Shown here: positions 6,242 to 8,281 of the stretch, piece after piece
How positions within the stretch are numbered: the first letter of the stretch is position 1
Layout: every line of letters starts with the position of its first letter
Source of the DNA: Kiloniellaceae bacterium
GTDB taxonomy: Bacteria > Pseudomonadota > Alphaproteobacteria > Kiloniellales > Kiloniellaceae
Reading direction: 5' to 3'
Length of the DNA: 8,281 nucleotides
Assembly: GCA_021776195.1 (NCBI GenBank)
Contig: JAJFGK010000085.1
Span: 1-8,281 of the forward strand
Program-made: the position numbers and the translations under genes
The notes under the pieces: model-generated
The model's input: only the letters and a program-made list of their open reading frames with translations
What the model was told of the DNA's origin: nothing
The model's database searches: none

Positions 6242-6787
6242 ATGACATTCGATCTCGACCGCTTCGTGCAGCAGGCGCGCCAGGCCGCCGCGGCGGAGCC
6301 CCCGGGCAAGGCGGTCATGGCCCTGATGGCCGAGACCTTCGCCGACCCCCAGGCCCTGGCCCGGGCCATCGTCACGCCGCCGCCCGAAGACGTGCCGCTC
6401 TACGAAGACGACACCGTTTCGGTCTGGTGGTGCCGCTTCGACCCGGCCGTGGAGGTCCCGCCGCACGATCACCGGATCACCGCCTATATCGGCGTCTACC
6501 AGGGCCGCGAGATCAACAAGCTCTACCGCCGCGGCGCCGAGGGCCTCGAACTGGTCAAGACCAGGACACTGGAGCCCGGCGACGTCATGGCGCTCGGCCC
6601 CCAGGGCATCCATTCGGTCCGCCCGGCCGACGGCGAGGCCTGTCTGGGGCTGCATATCTACCTGGGGCCGCTGAGCAAGATCGAGCGCACGCTCTTCGAC
6701 CCCGAGAGCCAGGCCGCCCTGCCCTTCACCGACGAGAACTACGAGCGGCTGACCCAGGCGCCCCTCGAGGCAGCGAGTTCGAACTGA
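6242..6787 (+). CDS. Cupin-fold protein with a cysteine-dioxygenase-like 3-His metal site
   Basis: The 181-residue protein has a short helical N-terminus (1-45) and a cupin barrel. Metal ligands are predicted as His75 and His77 in PPHDHRITAYIGVYQGRE and His124 in GDVMALGPQGIHSV; GLHIYLGPL (136-144) is another typical strand. This pattern matches the cysteine dioxygenase-like branch of predicted metal-dependent cupins (COG5553-like), which use a 3-His facial iron site to oxidise thiols. The Cys of the mammalian Cys-Tyr crosslink is not evident, as usual in bacterial relatives. The substrate is unknown. ATG 6242 is chosen because GGGGAG at 6231-6236 lies 5 nt before it. A class V PLP enzyme gene follows after 55 bp, suggesting a shared transcript and perhaps a shared thiol or amino-acid substrate. 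Confidence 0.82.
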   Translation: MTFDLDRFVQQARQAAAAEPPGKAVMALMAETFADPQALARAIVTPPPEDVPLYEDDTVSVWWCRFDPAVEVPPHDHRITAYIGVYQGREINKLYRRGAEGLELVKTRTLEPGDVMALGPQGIHSVRPADGEACLGLHIYLGPLSKIERTLFDPESQAALPFTDENYERLTQAPLEAASSN

Positions 6788-6842
6788 GCCGCCCACCCAG
6801 GAACCAAGACCGCAGGGCCGACAAGCAAGCAGGAATGCCATC

Positions 6843-7946
6843 ATGACCCCAGAAGACCTGCGGGGCGCCTTCCCCGTTCTGAAGACCAAGGCCTACCTGA
6901 ACACCGGCACTTACGGGCCCCTGCCCGGCGCGGCCATGAACGCGATGAGCAGGGCGGCGGGCGAGGACCTGGCCGAGGGACGCTGCCGCATCGGCGGCCA
7001 CCAGGCGGTCCACGCCCTGCGCGACGAGATCCGCGCCACGCTCGCCGGCATGATCGGCGCCCAGCCCGGCGACATCTCCCTGGCGCGGGCGACCACCGAG
7101 GGCACCAACATCCTGGTCAATGCCCTGCCGCTCGGGCCCGACGACGAGATCATCACCAGCGACGAGGAGCACCACGCCTTTGTCACGTCGCTGGTCAGCA
7201 GCGGCGCCCAGGTCAAGAAACTGGCCCTTGCCGGCCAGCCGGCCGAGGCCGTTGTCGCGGCGATCAAGGCCGCGATCTCCGGCAAGACCCGGCTGATCGC
7301 CCTGTCGCACGTCATCTGGACCACCGGCCAGGTGCTGCCGGCGGCCGAGATCTGCCGGCTCGGACCGCCGGTGCTGCTCGACGCGGCCCAGAGCGTCGGC
7401 GCCATCCCGGTCGACGTGAAGGCGCTGGACTGCGCCGCCATGGTCTTTCCCGGCCAGAAATGGCTGCTCGGGCCCGATGCGACCGGCGGGCTTTATTTGC
7501 GCGAGGACTGGCAGCAGTCCCTGCGCATTCCCCTGCCCTCCTCCTTCGGCCACATCGTGCCCGCCGAGGGCGACGACATTCCGCGCGAGGGCGCGCGGCG
7601 TTTCGATCCCGGTCCGGTCCCGCGGCCCAACCTGGAGGCCTGGCAGGCCGCCCTGGAGGTGATCGAAGCGGCCGGGCCCGACCGGTACCGGCGCGCCGCG
7701 GCGCTCGCCGACAGCCTGCGCCAGGACCTGCGCGCCCGCGGCCAACTGATCGACCATCCCGACGGCGCGACCCTGGTGTCCTTCGATCCCCAGGGCGATC
7801 CCGATGCCCTCAATCAGCGCATGGAAGAGGCCGGCGTCGTGATCCGCACGCTGCCAACGAGAGGCTGGCTGCGCGCCTCGGTCGGCTGGTGGAACAACCG
7901 GGAGGACCTGGAGCGCCTGTTGGCGGTGCTGGACGGCGGGGCCTGA
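6843..7946 (+). CDS. Class V aminotransferase-fold PLP-dependent enzyme
   Basis: The 367-residue protein is a full-length fold-type I, class V PLP enzyme. It has an N-terminal substrate loop AYLNTGTYGPLP (17-28), phosphate-binding ATTEGTN (83-89), His110/111 in DEEHHAF for cofactor stacking, SHVIWTTGQVLP (155-166), Asp180 and Gln183 in LLDAAQSVGA, and the Schiff-base Lys206 in FPGQKWLLGP. The C-terminal domain ends with WLRASVGWWNNREDLERLL. It resembles cysteine desulfurase/isopenicillin N epimerase-like proteins. However, Cys occurs only at 48, 171 and 197, and the loop that carries the catalytic Cys in true desulfurases has none, so cysteine desulfuration by the persulfide mechanism is unlikely. 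Transamination, epimerisation or beta-elimination remain possible. AGGA at 6831-6834 lies 8 nt before ATG 6843. Confidence 0.88.
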   Translation: MTPEDLRGAFPVLKTKAYLNTGTYGPLPGAAMNAMSRAAGEDLAEGRCRIGGHQAVHALRDEIRATLAGMIGAQPGDISLARATTEGTNILVNALPLGPDDEIITSDEEHHAFVTSLVSSGAQVKKLALAGQPAEAVVAAIKAAISGKTRLIALSHVIWTTGQVLPAAEICRLGPPVLLDAAQSVGAIPVDVKALDCAAMVFPGQKWLLGPDATGGLYLREDWQQSLRIPLPSSFGHIVPAEGDDIPREGARRFDPGPVPRPNLEAWQAALEVIEAAGPDRYRRAAALADSLRQDLRARGQLIDHPDGATLVSFDPQGDPDALNQRMEEAGVVIRTLPTRGWLRASVGWWNNREDLERLLAVLDGGA

Positions 7947-7964
7947 GTTTCTTTCGCTTTCAAT

Positions 7965-8049
7965 CGTCGTTCCGGAAAGACCGACAGGTCTTATCCGGGA
8001 TCCATTTCTCCGCCTGCGGGATGGGTCCCGGATCAAGCCCGGGACGACG
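7965..8049. repeat. 85-bp imperfect palindromic intergenic element
   Basis: Nested inverted repeats fill most of the 139-bp gap between two convergent genes. The outer arms are CGTCGTTCCGG (7965-7975) and its near-complement CCCGGGACGACG (8038-8049). The inner arms are ATCCGGGATCCAT (7993-8005) and ATGGGTCCCGGAT (8021-8033). A side hairpin AGACC-GACA-GGTCT lies at 7978-7991. The CGTC...CCCGGG...GGATCCAT style is typical of dispersed palindromic elements in alphaproteobacterial genomes. As RNA it would fold strongly in both directions and could protect or end both the class V enzyme and argG transcripts, although no T-run follows. Confidence 0.72.
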
Positions 8050-8085
8050 TGAAGAGAGGGTGGGAGAAGGAAGAACCGGCGCCCC

Positions 8086-8281
8086 TCACCGCCCCTGGCG
8101 GTTGAGCAGGCGCAGGCGCAGGGCGTTCAGCTTGATGAAACCCTCGGCGTCGCGCTGGTCGTAGACCGTGTCTTCCTCGAAGGTGACGTGCTCCATGGAG
8201 TAGAGCGAGTGGGGTGACTTGCGGCCCATGACGATGACGTTGCCCTTGTAGAGCTTCAGGCGCACGACGCCGGTGACGAAG
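8086..8281 (-). CDS. argG: Argininosuccinate synthase, C-terminal 64+ residues (runs off the window)
   Basis: The minus strand is open from the window edge to TGA at 8088-8086. The visible protein includes [19 protein letters not shown], then [19 protein letters not shown], then [15 protein letters not shown], and ends NRQGR. These match the highly conserved C-terminal helix and tetramerisation region of argininosuccinate synthase. The enzyme joins citrulline and aspartate with ATP in arginine biosynthesis, in the cytoplasm. The catalytic N-terminal ATP-binding domain lies outside the window. The gene converges on the class V PLP enzyme gene, with the palindromic element between them. Confidence 0.95.
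   Translation of the reverse strand, partial: FVTGVVRLKLYKGNVIVMGRKSPHSLYSMEHVTFEEDTVYDQRDAEGFIKLNALRLRLLNRQGR

Noticed and set aside
6843..7946. Labelling the class V enzyme as cysteine desulfurase (SufS/IscS)
   Set aside because: The catalytic loop cysteine is absent and no suf or isc genes are adjacent.
6726..8036. 436-codon open frame antisense to the class V PLP enzyme, and a similar 345-codon frame at 5338-6375
   Set aside because: Both lie opposite confidently identified genes, cross gene boundaries and have low-complexity composition.

Overview
The window reads as chromosomal DNA of a GC-rich alphaproteobacterium, probably a Rhodospirillales-type organism. The basis is high GC, strong third-position G/C preference in most genes, the yggT / DUF167 / folD neighbourhood, an NnrU-family membrane protein, a tRNA-Ala(CGC), and an 85-bp palindromic intergenic element of a kind common in that class. 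The taxonomic call is an inference from gene content and composition, not a match to a known genome.

Left part (1-2806): the 3' part of a trimethylamine/dimethylamine dehydrogenase-type flavoprotein (FMN barrel, 4Fe-4S cluster, ADP/FAD-binding domains), cut by the window edge. Its stop codon overlaps the ATG of a following gene, with a good ribosome binding site. Only about four codons of that gene remain before an intact 807-bp IS6-family insertion sequence begins. No 8-bp target duplication is visible, so the junction looks like the product of IS-mediated deletion or rearrangement rather than a simple insertion.

Centre (2807-5000): a leftward tRNA-Ala(CGC) unit with a near-consensus promoter and an intrinsic terminator. 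It is followed by a rightward housekeeping group: a YggT-family membrane protein, a DUF167/YggU-family protein and folD (methylene-THF dehydrogenase/cyclohydrolase). A three-copy, 20-21 bp tandem array of self-complementary units lies between the DUF167 gene and folD.

Right part (5001-8281): a leftward DUF3253 gene converges on folD. It is divergent from an NnrU-family integral membrane protein gene whose promoter predicts a leaderless mRNA. Next come a small cupin (cysteine-dioxygenase-like metal site) and a class V PLP-dependent enzyme, apparently co-transcribed. An 85-bp imperfect palindrome separates these from the convergent 3' end of argG (argininosuccinate synthase).

No clearly new multi-gene system is proven here. 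The best leads are the amine dehydrogenase with an altered substrate pocket and an IS-truncated partner gene, the cupin/PLP-enzyme pair, and the phased palindromic repeats upstream of folD.
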